The position numbers and the translations under genes were made by a program. Positions 16,677 to 24,050 of a stretch of DNA of 32,320 bases are shown piece by piece. The notes under the pieces were generated by a model that worked only from the letters and a program-made list of their open reading frames with translations, did no database searches and was not told where the DNA came from. The stretch's first letter is position 1; the number at the start of each line of letters is the position of its first letter. This DNA is from an uncultured Gimesia sp. (GTDB taxonomy: Bacteria; Planctomycetota; Planctomycetia; Planctomycetales; Planctomycetaceae), in NCBI RefSeq assembly GCF_937910335.1, contig NZ_CALEMX010000470.1, positions 1 to 32,320 of the forward strand, written 5' to 3'.

Positions 16677-17763
16677 GAATGTATTGCGCTACGCCTGCCA
16701 GCAGGGGAATAGCGATAATCTGTCCTCCTGTCAGCATGAGATACAAGGGGTATCCGAGGTCACCGGGTAGTATCGTCAGATATTTTCCCAGTAACATTTG
16801 CAATGCTAAAACGGCAGCAAGAAAAGCGGAGGCAGGAAGTGTCAGACTTTCTGAATTTCGTTTCCTGACGACAATCACAAAACATGCCAAGCAGAGTGCT
16901 GCGAGAAAACAGACGCTGATGACCTGCTGCCAACCCAGATAGAGGCCGATCAATATTAACAGAGAAGTTGTCCCCGGCTGAATCAGTGTGCCTGGTTTTT
17001 GTGTTTGAAACAGTACAGGCCAACTAAACAGAATGCCGGCAATGGCTCCGTAAAAAAGCCCCCAGCCCATTGTGATCAGAGTTTGTACTTCAAGACCTAA
17101 ATGCAGCGAACCATGATAGCGAGTTTCACTTAATATGTTGTCGCTGGAGAGGACAGTAGAGGAAACAGCATCAACTGGAATCAACGCTGGCACAGGATGT
17201 AGTTCTGGAAGGAAAACACCGGCGATGATGCCTGCCATAAAGCACCAGATCAGCAGACGGCGCGGGATGAGCTGACGATCAAACTGAATATAAGCAGCAG
17301 CCAAAACGACAATAAATAAGTAACTGTAATAGAGATCCAGGGCGATCAGATCCCAGGTCCGCCCTTCCATAATTTGATAAACGCCCGAAAATCTGTTGGG
17401 ATCGCGATAGGGCAAAAACTGACCACCGGAACGTACCAGCGTCAGATACAACATTACAAAAAAAATGCCGACGATGGCTTCTACTATCGGATAACGCATG
17501 GAAATGGAAGACTGACAGTACCGGCATTTTCCCCTCAGTAATATCCAGGCAAAAATCGGAAGATTATCGCGGGTCCGAATGGGGGTTTCACATACGGGAC
17601 AACGGGACTTGGGTTTGGAGATATTCAACCCTAAGGGCATGCGGTAAATGACTACGTTTAAAAAACTACCAATCACTGATCCCATCACGAAGCACCAGGC
17701 TGCAGTGAACACCTCCAAAACCCACAAGTTAATACTTGTAGAATGAACTAACATCAGTTGCAT
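16603..17763 (-). CDS. Prepilin peptidase-like membrane protein (second catalytic Asp apparently lost)
   Basis: This is a 386-residue polytopic protein of the A24 type IV prepilin peptidase family. The N-terminal methylase-like domain is intact: GSFLNVVIYRMP at 32-43 and the zinc pairs CPVC (C55, C58) and CRYC (C80, C83). The first catalytic aspartate is present in FDRQLIP (D162). The second, normally in GxGDxK some 14 residues before LGWQ, seems absent. The stretch GTTSLLILIGLYLGWQ (264-279) aligns residue for residue with the family's GD.K...LG..LGWQ pattern but has Thr265 for Asp and Ser267 for Lys. It may be a non-proteolytic or methylase-only paralogue, or use another acid. It heads a leftward cluster with the methyltransferase gene. 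The ribosome site is not obvious. Confidence 0.85.
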   Translation of the reverse strand: MQLMLVHSTSINLWVLEVFTAAWCFVMGSVIGSFLNVVIYRMPLGLNISKPKSRCPVCETPIRTRDNLPIFAWILLRGKCRYCQSSISMRYPIVEAIVGIFFVMLYLTLVRSGGQFLPYRDPNRFSGVYQIMEGRTWDLIALDLYYSYLFIVVLAAAYIQFDRQLIPRRLLIWCFMAGIIAGVFLPELHPVPALIPVDAVSSTVLSSDNILSETRYHGSLHLGLEVQTLITMGWGLFYGAIAGILFSWPVLFQTQKPGTLIQPGTTSLLILIGLYLGWQQVISVCFLAALCLACFVIVVRKRNSESLTLPASAFLAAVLALQMLLGKYLTILPGDLGYPLYLMLTGGQIIAIPLLAGVAQYILGNRNIQHNAQDQIPFDETSTITS

Positions 17764-18421
17764 GGCTTCTGGTCTATCTATTACTTCAACTGTGACTCAA
17801 TGCGGATAATTTGTTTCCAGTACGAATCGACTATTGATTACAGATCAGGAAATCAGAATCTGATCTCAGCTTATTTCAAATTCGTTGCTCTAACTTTATC
17901 AAAAAACAAAGAAATTTGGTATTTTTCGCAATTCCTCTCTTCCTATAGACAGAATCAAGCGAAAGCAGAAAAACTCAAATTGTCATTGAATGCATCATAA
18001 GAATAATTCCATGAGAAATATATGCACCATTTTACATAACTGGTACTCACTTTTTCCAAAAGTTGGCCAAGATGCTACTTTCTCCCAAACCCCAGTCAAC
18101 AGAACTAATTACTTCTACCGATAAATTATGCATCCCAGTAACTTAATCTCAGACTACCTCAAACTCCTTCGAATACGAATCAAGTCTCTCAATTTCCATC
18201 GTCTCGCATTCGAAAGTGTTTAAAAAAGTGATTTCCAAGGCTTTGAAGCGTCTCAAAACCAAGCCCTTCTGGCGAAGATTTTGCCTTCATATTAATTTGG
18301 AACGCTTTTTACTCCCTACGGAATCAACAACACCAGCCAGAATGATGCAGGCAATTTAGCGGCTCTTAAATATATTCTGCAAAACTCAAAACACAATATG
18401 TAGACTTGGAAAGAATCCGGA
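17764..18421. other. 658-bp gene-poor, AT-rich divergent intergenic region
   Basis: This separates the leftward prepilin-peptidase-like gene from the rightward 501-residue protein gene. It is AT-rich. An 80-codon plus-strand frame (17758-18000) has a composition unlike the neighbouring proteins and no ribosome site, so I do not call it. No RNA gene, terminator or confident promoter is visible. The 5' signals of both flanking genes must lie here. Confidence 0.6.
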
Positions 18422-19927
18422 ATGAATTCAAGGATGACTGCCCACCTTTGGATTAGATGTTCAACATTAATCGTTTTTTCAACTGTGATCCAAGTTGCCT
18501 GTGATGTACAGGGAGATCCGGGTCCCAAACTGCTGGTGCCGGCATTAGACAGTCAACCTGTCAAAATAAAACAGGTACAAACCTCATCAGAGGAATTGCC
18601 TCTGGTTGCTCGCAAACCAAATTTGAGTATCGAGGCACGCAAACCAGATCTGGTAGCGGAAGAGGCCACAGATAATAAAACGAACAAAAAGTCCATGTCC
18701 GAGCCAAAACCATTTCGGGGCATTGCTAAAAAATCGACATCCACACCTAAAAAACCCACGGTTCCTGAAATACCCAAAATCGTTGATCCTCTGGACAAAC
18801 TGGTGGATGAAGCGATTGAGGTCTCTCATCGCAGAATGCTTTCCACCGAGGTACATACTCCGTGGCAGATTGCACATGGGATACTGGCTCTTCGATGGGA
18901 ATACACACTTTATCAGAACAACAAACGAGTCAGAGCCATCGACTGGGTCTCTACCGGACCTAACTTTCGAAATCGTCCCTGGTTTATCACCACTGATCAT
19001 GGTGGTAAAGGTCATCCCTTTACTGAACCCTATGCATTTGAAGGGCACCCAAATCAGTTTCTGGCCTTCTACGCGATGGCTGGTCTGCCTCTTGATCATA
19101 AATTCAAGGCAGGATCTAAAACCATCACGATTGCCAGCATGATTCGCAATGCCAAAGCAGAAGTGAATACCGATGAAGAAATCACCTGGACGCTGTGGGC
19201 ATTTTCCCGTTATCTGCCCTGGGATACAGAATGGGTCAGCAACAAGGGCGAACAATGGAACATGGAAACTCTGGTTCGCGTGCAGATGCAATCAGAACCT
19301 ACCAAGTCGGCCTGCGGAGGCACGCATGGGTTGTTTGCGTTAGCCAGCTCGGTCAATAATTATGCCAAAGACCAAAAACAGTTAAGAGGCACCTGGCTGG
19401 AAGCGAGTATGCGAGTGCGTCAATATATTGAGTATGCACGATCCATGCAAAACCAGGACGGTTCATTTTCCGCTAATTATTTTGAAGGTCCTGAATACGC
19501 GAGTGACGTGAATAAACAGGTTTCTACAACCGGCCATACTCTAGAATTCATTATTGAAGGCCTGCCGCAAAATCGACTGAATGAACCGTGGGTTAGAAGT
19601 GCTGTCTCTCGGATTGCCAGGGATCTGGTTGACTATAAAAAGCAGCCTCTTGAACCGGGGGGCATGTATCATGCTATTGACTCGCTTATGATTTATCGTG
19701 AACGTACTCGACCGCAGTATGCCAGGCAACTGGAACTGCTGGCAAAGCAAAAGGTCTTTGAGCAGCCTGCCGCTTCAGCACCGATTATTGGTTATTCAGA
19801 GCAATTTCTTCAGCAGCAGAAAAACGCCGCACAATCAAAATACCAATCACGATATCAACAGAACAACAAACCTGACAATCCGCCTACGCGACAGGCTCGT
19901 CGCCGCCGATTTTCGCGGTTTCGATAA
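18422..19927 (+). CDS. Exported alpha-toroid-like protein, unknown function
   Basis: This 501-residue protein has a hydrophobic N-terminal leader (about 8-27) ending in VIQVACDVQ, so it is likely exported and possibly lipidated at C27, although the -3 residue is not typical of a lipobox. A Lys/Pro-rich linker follows to about 125. The rest is helical, with His/Gly-rich segments: TPWQIAHGILALRWE, GHPNQFLAFYAMAGLP, ACGGTHGLFALASS, and the QW-repeat-like QNQDGSFSANYFEG near 343-356, then TTGHTLEFIIEGL. These spaced helices and the QxxDGSF repeat recall the terpenoid-cyclase/alpha-toroid fold, but no catalytic DxDD or zinc triad is evident. The C-terminus is Gln/Arg-rich and basic. No operon partner is near. 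A convergent gene ends 17 bp away. Confidence 0.8.
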   Translation: MNSRMTAHLWIRCSTLIVFSTVIQVACDVQGDPGPKLLVPALDSQPVKIKQVQTSSEELPLVARKPNLSIEARKPDLVAEEATDNKTNKKSMSEPKPFRGIAKKSTSTPKKPTVPEIPKIVDPLDKLVDEAIEVSHRRMLSTEVHTPWQIAHGILALRWEYTLYQNNKRVRAIDWVSTGPNFRNRPWFITTDHGGKGHPFTEPYAFEGHPNQFLAFYAMAGLPLDHKFKAGSKTITIASMIRNAKAEVNTDEEITWTLWAFSRYLPWDTEWVSNKGEQWNMETLVRVQMQSEPTKSACGGTHGLFALASSVNNYAKDQKQLRGTWLEASMRVRQYIEYARSMQNQDGSFSANYFEGPEYASDVNKQVSTTGHTLEFIIEGLPQNRLNEPWVRSAVSRIARDLVDYKKQPLEPGGMYHAIDSLMIYRERTRPQYARQLELLAKQKVFEQPAASAPIIGYSEQFLQQQKNAAQSKYQSRYQQNNKPDNPPTRQARRRRFSRFR

Positions 19928-19944
19928 CTCAGGTTGATCCCTGC

Positions 19945-20382
19945 TCAGTCATTTTCAGACATGGTAGAGTCGCCATCGTTCTCTTTCAGATTTCGTATTG
20001 AAGGAACCCATGTTCTGTGTTCGTCGACTCTTTCACGGATCGACTCCAGAGTCGGTGGTGTCTGTGTTCCATAATCAGCAGATCTGGAACGTTTACGTGG
20101 TCGTGGCTCGTACTCGTAACTGTCTGACTCTTTCTTTTTCCACCAATACCATAGTCTAAGCGACTGCTGTCGTGCCTCTGGTGGTTTGTCGCGTAAGAGC
20201 CAGAGGGTTAGTAGGAGTACTACGATCATGCTGATCGCAATCAGCATGGGTTTGCCGGGAGGTTCTCCACTGGTGACGACGACGAAGATACAGGCAAACA
20301 ATCCCCCTGCCAGTGTAAACACTGTTGCCAACCAGGCTGCCGCCTGATCTCCCGACCCATGAGGGGACCGACCGGATGTCAT
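19945..20382 (-). CDS. Small two-helix membrane protein downstream of rseP
   Basis: This 145-residue protein has two predicted membrane helices (about 16-37, AWLATVFTLAGGLFACIFVVV, and 47-63, IAISMIVVLLLTLWLLR) and a hydrophilic, basic C-terminal tail (YEPRPRKRSRSADYG onward). No family is recognised. The start ATG is preceded by GGAGGAGC, a strong ribosome site. It lies 129 bases downstream of the rseP-like gene on the same strand, with an AT-rich hairpin and two palindromes between, so cotranscription is possible but not certain. It is convergent with the 501-residue gene. Confidence 0.75.
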   Translation of the reverse strand: MTSGRSPHGSGDQAAAWLATVFTLAGGLFACIFVVVTSGEPPGKPMLIAISMIVVLLLTLWLLRDKPPEARQQSLRLWYWWKKKESDSYEYEPRPRKRSRSADYGTQTPPTLESIRERVDEHRTWVPSIRNLKENDGDSTMSEND

Positions 20383-20399
20383 TGCTTGCTCCTCCGATG

Positions 20400-20409
20400 T
20401 AGTGCACTA
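20400..20409. promoter_or_regulatory. 10-bp perfect palindrome just upstream of the two-helix protein
   Basis: TAGTGCACTA is a perfect palindrome whose near edge lies 17 bases upstream of the start codon at 20382. A second perfect palindrome, ATGATATCAT, lies at 20456-20465. Either could be an operator half, but 10-bp palindromes are common enough that this is only suggestive. Confidence 0.25.
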
Positions 20410-20486
20410 ACTGACCAATGATCGAGTTCTGCTTCTCATACAACGACTCGCCTCTATGATATCATGGGAGCAAATCATTCCGCACT

Positions 20487-20504
20487 ACAAAATTTTAATT
20501 TTGT
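20487..20504 (-). other. AT-rich hairpin 3' of the rseP-like gene
   Basis: ACAAAATT (20487-20494) and AATTTTGT (20497-20504) form an 8-bp stem around a 2-base centre, starting 7 bases after the rseP stop codon on the minus strand. It has only two G-C pairs and no clean T-run, so it could be a weak terminator or attenuator. Confidence 0.3.
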
Positions 20505-20511
20505 GTTTTGT

Positions 20512-22521
20512 CTAAAGGAAAATATCCAGATATAGCACAAAGAGCATCAGTCCGAGAACGAATATCATACCAAGATAAGTGGCGGCAGCGAGCACCTGTT
20601 CGTTAGGCTTTTTACGGGTAATTCCTTCCCAACACAGAAACACCATATGACCTCCATCCAGTACAGGGATCGGGAGGAAGTTCAAGACGGCCAGATTCAC
20701 ACTGAGAAATCCGAGGAATAAAAGGAGTTCCGAATAACCCTGGTGGGCAACCTCATAGGCAACAGAAGCGATTTTGATCGGTCCGCTCAATTCGAGAGGT
20801 GAAACGCGCCCGGTGAAGAGGCTTCTTAGAGTGAGATAAATATCTTTTGCCGAATTGGTGGTGTATTCGACGCCCATTCCCAAAGCTTCACCCATGGTAT
20901 CCGCCCTTTGAGTTTCGCGTAACAACTGCATCTTGATTCCCCGAACGGGTAATGACCATTGTTCTCCCGGTTTCTGTTTGGTATTGACCCAGGGCATCAG
21001 TTTGACTTCTCGGATTTGTTTTTTGTTACTGATGGTCAACTCAACAGGCCAGCCGGGGCGTACCTGCATCTCCCAGAATGCATTGGCCCAGTTCATATTT
21101 TTATCATCGAATTCATAGCTGACTTCCGGGATTCCGCCCCAGTCGGCAAGTTTGTCGTTTTCGGGCAGCATGATTTTGATTTTTTTAATGTGCTCATCAG
21201 GTTTGATTCCCGCTTGAGCAGCCGGGCTGCCCTCTTCGACTTTTAGAACTGACGGAATCACATGAAAGGCGATGCCAACAGAACCAACGGCTAACGGAGT
21301 ATTTGAATAGATTGGATGTTCGAGCCAGGCCGGACTGTCTAGCGGAACCACATTCAGACTGACTTCGGTAGGATCAGCTCCATCTTGCTCGCGTTTCACA
21401 ATCACCGAAACTGTTTCGCCCGCTTTCTCAGAAAAGTAATTTGGTAGTTGCAATGGATTCAGAGCTTTCCCGACATCTTTTCCATCGATGTGAGTAATTT
21501 TGTCTCCCACCTTCAAACCTGCGCGTGCGGCCGGTGAACCATCCTGGATCGCTTCAATCGGTCCAATGTCCATCCAGAGGCCTAAAGTCCGAAAGGGATT
21601 ATTGCCTACGGTGATTTCCACAATTTCCGAATCTGGTGTCCCTTTTCGAACCACTCCTGTCTTCAAAACCTGGTTACTTTTGGCTGCGAACATTCTTTGT
21701 AACTGTGCATAGTTTTGAATCGGTTCTCCGTTGATCGTTTTGAATGTGTCACCCTGTAAGAATGCGGGTTCTGCCTTTGCGGCTGCTGTCCCTTTACTGG
21801 TCACGCTTGCTCCCGGATCCGGTAAAACAGGAATACGTAGACTGTTGGACGGGATCAAACCGATTTGTGGCCTTGTACCTGTCCGGTCGGGAGTAATTTT
21901 GACGTCGAATTTTTTTCCGTCCGGATGAACTCCCTGCATCGTGATATCGCCATCACTAAACGCACTGCTGCGGATGATATCCATATACGAATTCGCTTTT
22001 TCGCCATCAATTACTTCAATCACATCACCGGGTTGAATGCCAGCTTTCCAGGCGGGCATGCCTGAAATCGATGCGCCTACCACACTGGGCATCGATTCGA
22101 CACCCATTCGAAACGCGAAAGCAAAAAACAACATTCCGGTTATGATATTCATAATCACGCCAGCCGAAATGATCCCCATTCTCTGGTAAACGGGTTTGGC
22201 AGAATACGAACGTGGATCGAGGGCAATTTCTTCGCTTGTTAACTGACTCGGATCTACGTCGTCCTGTCCCAGCATTTTGACATAACCACCAAAGGGAATG
22301 ATGGAAAGCGCATATTCGGTTTCGCCATATTTGAAGCTGTAAATGATAGGGCCGAAACCAATACTGAACCGTTCGACTTGGACATTACACCACTTGGCAA
22401 CCGCGAAGTGTCCCAGCTCGTGAAAGAAAATCACCAAGCCCAGTCCTAATGCAACCATGGCGATGTTGAGAACTTTGCCTATGAAGGTCCCTAATATCAG
22501 ACTGGATAACTCTAGTTCCAC
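20512..22521 (-). CDS. rseP: RseP-type site-2 metalloprotease with expanded PDZ region
   Basis: This is a 669-residue M50 intramembrane zinc protease. The active-site HELGH lies at 34-38 in the first membrane helix (LGLGLVIFFHELGHFAVAKW). The second motif NFLPIPVLDGGH ends at 625 and supplies the third zinc ligand. Between them are PDZ-like segments, recognisable as GMPAWKAGIQPGDVIEVIDG, GSPAARAGLKVGDKITHIDG and GSPAAQAGIKPDEHI, plus a degenerate one around TFKTINGEPIQNYAQLQ. That makes three or four PDZ-like units against two in the roughly 450-residue E. coli protein. RseP cleaves anti-sigma factors and signal peptides in the membrane. I chose the GTG at 22519-22521 because AAGGAG precedes it by 8 bases. 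The longer frame to 22635 lies inside dxr, whose stop it overlaps by 10 bp. Confidence 0.93.
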   Translation of the reverse strand: MELELSSLILGTFIGKVLNIAMVALGLGLVIFFHELGHFAVAKWCNVQVERFSIGFGPIIYSFKYGETEYALSIIPFGGYVKMLGQDDVDPSQLTSEEIALDPRSYSAKPVYQRMGIISAGVIMNIITGMLFFAFAFRMGVESMPSVVGASISGMPAWKAGIQPGDVIEVIDGEKANSYMDIIRSSAFSDGDITMQGVHPDGKKFDVKITPDRTGTRPQIGLIPSNSLRIPVLPDPGASVTSKGTAAAKAEPAFLQGDTFKTINGEPIQNYAQLQRMFAAKSNQVLKTGVVRKGTPDSEIVEITVGNNPFRTLGLWMDIGPIEAIQDGSPAARAGLKVGDKITHIDGKDVGKALNPLQLPNYFSEKAGETVSVIVKREQDGADPTEVSLNVVPLDSPAWLEHPIYSNTPLAVGSVGIAFHVIPSVLKVEEGSPAAQAGIKPDEHIKKIKIMLPENDKLADWGGIPEVSYEFDDKNMNWANAFWEMQVRPGWPVELTISNKKQIREVKLMPWVNTKQKPGEQWSLPVRGIKMQLLRETQRADTMGEALGMGVEYTTNSAKDIYLTLRSLFTGRVSPLELSGPIKIASVAYEVAHQGYSELLLFLGFLSVNLAVLNFLPIPVLDGGHMVFLCWEGITRKKPNEQVLAAATYLGMIFVLGLMLFVLYLDIFL

Positions 22522-23657
22522 TTTTTTATCTCCTTGCGAGCCCAGCCATCCAGTAGAAACAGTTCTTCCAGACTTGGGTTGGGATCGAATTGATGTGATT
22601 CTAATACTTGTTGACAGGAAGTCGCGATATCGCAAAATCGCAATCCACCTGATAAAAATCGCTCAACAGCGGCTTCATTGGCCGCATTTAACACCGCACC
22701 GCATGTCCCCCCCTTCTCTGCGACTTCATAACCGAGTCGCAATGCAGGGAACGCTTCCATATCGGGTGGTTCAAAGCTTAATTCAAAAGACCGACTCCAG
22801 TCCATTGGAGTATTCAATCCTTCTCGCCTATCAGGATACGTTAGTGCGTACTGAATGGGAAGTCTCATATCCGGAGGCGAAAGCTGGGCGATGACGGATC
22901 CATCTACATATTCGACCATGGAATGCACAATCGACTGCGGATGGACGACTACAGAAATTTGATCTGATTTCAAGTTGAATAGCCATTTTGCTTCAATGAT
23001 TTCCAGTGCTTTGTTCATCATTGTGGCAGAGTCAACGGTGATTTTCGGTCCCATCTCCCAGGTAGGATGTGCTAACGCCATTTTAGGAGTGACGTTTTCC
23101 AGTTCGGAAGGGGTTGCTCCTCGAAACGGACCACCGCTGGCGGTCAAAATCACTTGTTTTACTTCGCTAGGGTGTCCTGCCTGTAATGCCTGAAATATTG
23201 CATTGTGCTCGCTGTCTACCGGTAGCAGAGTTGCTTGAGTGCGAGCGGCCAAATCCATAATAAGCGGCCCTGCAACGACTAACGTCTCTTTATTTGCAAT
23301 ACCAACTATTTTCCCCGCTTCGATTGCTGCCCAGGCTCCCTTCAAGCCAGCCGCCCCGACAATTCCACAAATGACAATGTCAACCTCATCTGATGAAGCC
23401 ACCCGTTCAATCTGGTCATCTCCAAACAGCAGTTCTGTCGAAGGGGAAAATGAATCTGCATTGATGTCTGATTTCAGCTCAGAATTGCTGAGTACGGACC
23501 AGCGAGGACAAAACTGCATTGACTGCTGAGCTAACTTCTCCCAACTGTTATGGGCGGTTATTGCAGTTAACTGCATTTCCTCCGGATGGTCGGCGATCAC
23601 TTCCAGAGTACTGGTACCAATCGAACCCGTGGACCCGAGAACGGCTATTCGCTTCAT
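22512..23657 (-). CDS. dxr: 1-deoxy-D-xylulose 5-phosphate reductoisomerase
   Basis: This 381-residue enzyme of the methylerythritol phosphate pathway converts DXP to MEP using NADPH and a divalent metal, supplying isoprenoids. The NADPH-binding GSTGSIG is at 8-14. Family motifs follow: GIANKETLVVAG, LPVDSEHNAIFQ (metal-ligand region), LTASGGPFRG, and GPKITVDSATMMNKALEIIEAKWLF, then VVVHPQSIVHSMVEYVDGS. Length is normal. The start is ATG 23655-23657 (MKRIAVLG), the standard N-terminus. An ATG 18 bases upstream is in frame but follows its G-rich stretch too closely. Its stop overlaps the start of the rseP-like gene, a common pairing (dxr-rseP) in bacteria, suggesting coupled translation. Confidence 0.96.
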   Translation of the reverse strand: MKRIAVLGSTGSIGTSTLEVIADHPEEMQLTAITAHNSWEKLAQQSMQFCPRWSVLSNSELKSDINADSFSPSTELLFGDDQIERVASSDEVDIVICGIVGAAGLKGAWAAIEAGKIVGIANKETLVVAGPLIMDLAARTQATLLPVDSEHNAIFQALQAGHPSEVKQVILTASGGPFRGATPSELENVTPKMALAHPTWEMGPKITVDSATMMNKALEIIEAKWLFNLKSDQISVVVHPQSIVHSMVEYVDGSVIAQLSPPDMRLPIQYALTYPDRREGLNTPMDWSRSFELSFEPPDMEAFPALRLGYEVAEKGGTCGAVLNAANEAAVERFLSGGLRFCDIATSCQQVLESHQFDPNPSLEELFLLDGWARKEIKKWN

Positions 23658-24050
23658 TCGACCCTGTTTTCTCATCCCCAGTCAGTTTACTTGACTGTTT
23701 TATCGATTCTCACAAAGAGCGGAAAAAAGACGTTCCCCGGTTCCAGTTTTTGCCCTAACCACCAACGAATCCGCATTTTAGGCGTATTAATTGAACATGG
23801 CAAGAGGCATTCACTCTGCAACAGTTCCTTTTCAGAACGAGTTTTGTGCCGAACGATGATTTCTGTGCAAACGTTTGATTGACCCCTCTGCCGAAACCAC
23901 ATACATTAACTAGAGAGGTACGCTGCGTTAAGGATCCCTGATCGCAAAAGTGGCCTCCTGCATTTAGATCTACACCTGATATTATGTTCCCTTCATTTCT
24001 TCATTAGAAATGATTTGAACTGCTAATTCCTCTGAAAAGATAAAGTCTCC
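23658..24050. other. Divergent intergenic region between dxr and ftsH
   Basis: About 390 bases hold the 5' signals of both genes. A 6-bp hairpin (CAGTCA 23679-23684 with TGACTG 23692-23697, 7-base loop) lies just upstream of dxr. A possible extended -10 element for ftsH is at 23977-23985. A minus-strand frame ending at 23687 has a protein-like last 29 codons (MRIRWWLGQKLEPG...), but its upstream part does not look coding, so I do not call it. Confidence 0.5.
23977..23985 (+). promoter_or_regulatory. Possible extended -10 promoter element for ftsH
   Basis: TGATATTAT fits the extended -10 pattern TG-N-TATnAT and would place the transcript start near 23992, giving a leader of about 60 bases to the ftsH ATG. 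No good -35 hexamer is seen, as is acceptable for extended -10 promoters. Confidence 0.3.

Noticed and set aside
17758-18000. 80-codon plus-strand frame in the gene-poor region
   Set aside because: AT-rich codons, rich in Tyr, Phe, Ser and Asn, no ribosome site, and it overlaps the start of the prepilin-peptidase-like gene on the other strand.
18296-18400. Short plus-strand frame reading GTLFTPYGINN... to a TAG upstream of the 501-residue gene
   Set aside because: Looks mildly coding but is about 34 codons with an upstream stop and no start; cannot be told from chance.
18587-19291. Long minus-strand frame (234 codons) inside the 501-residue gene
   Set aside because: Shadow frame opposite a gene with a signal peptide and consistent protein composition; its own translation is rich in Cys, Phe and Ser with no motif.
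22522-22635. N-terminal extension of the rseP-like frame to 22635
   Set aside because: It lies entirely within dxr and has no membrane-protease character; the GTG at 22521 has a strong ribosome site.
23687-23902. 71-codon minus-strand frame upstream of dxr
   Set aside because: Only the last 29 codons look protein-like; there is no ribosome site and the first part has an unlikely composition. It could be a gene remnant, but the evidence is too thin.
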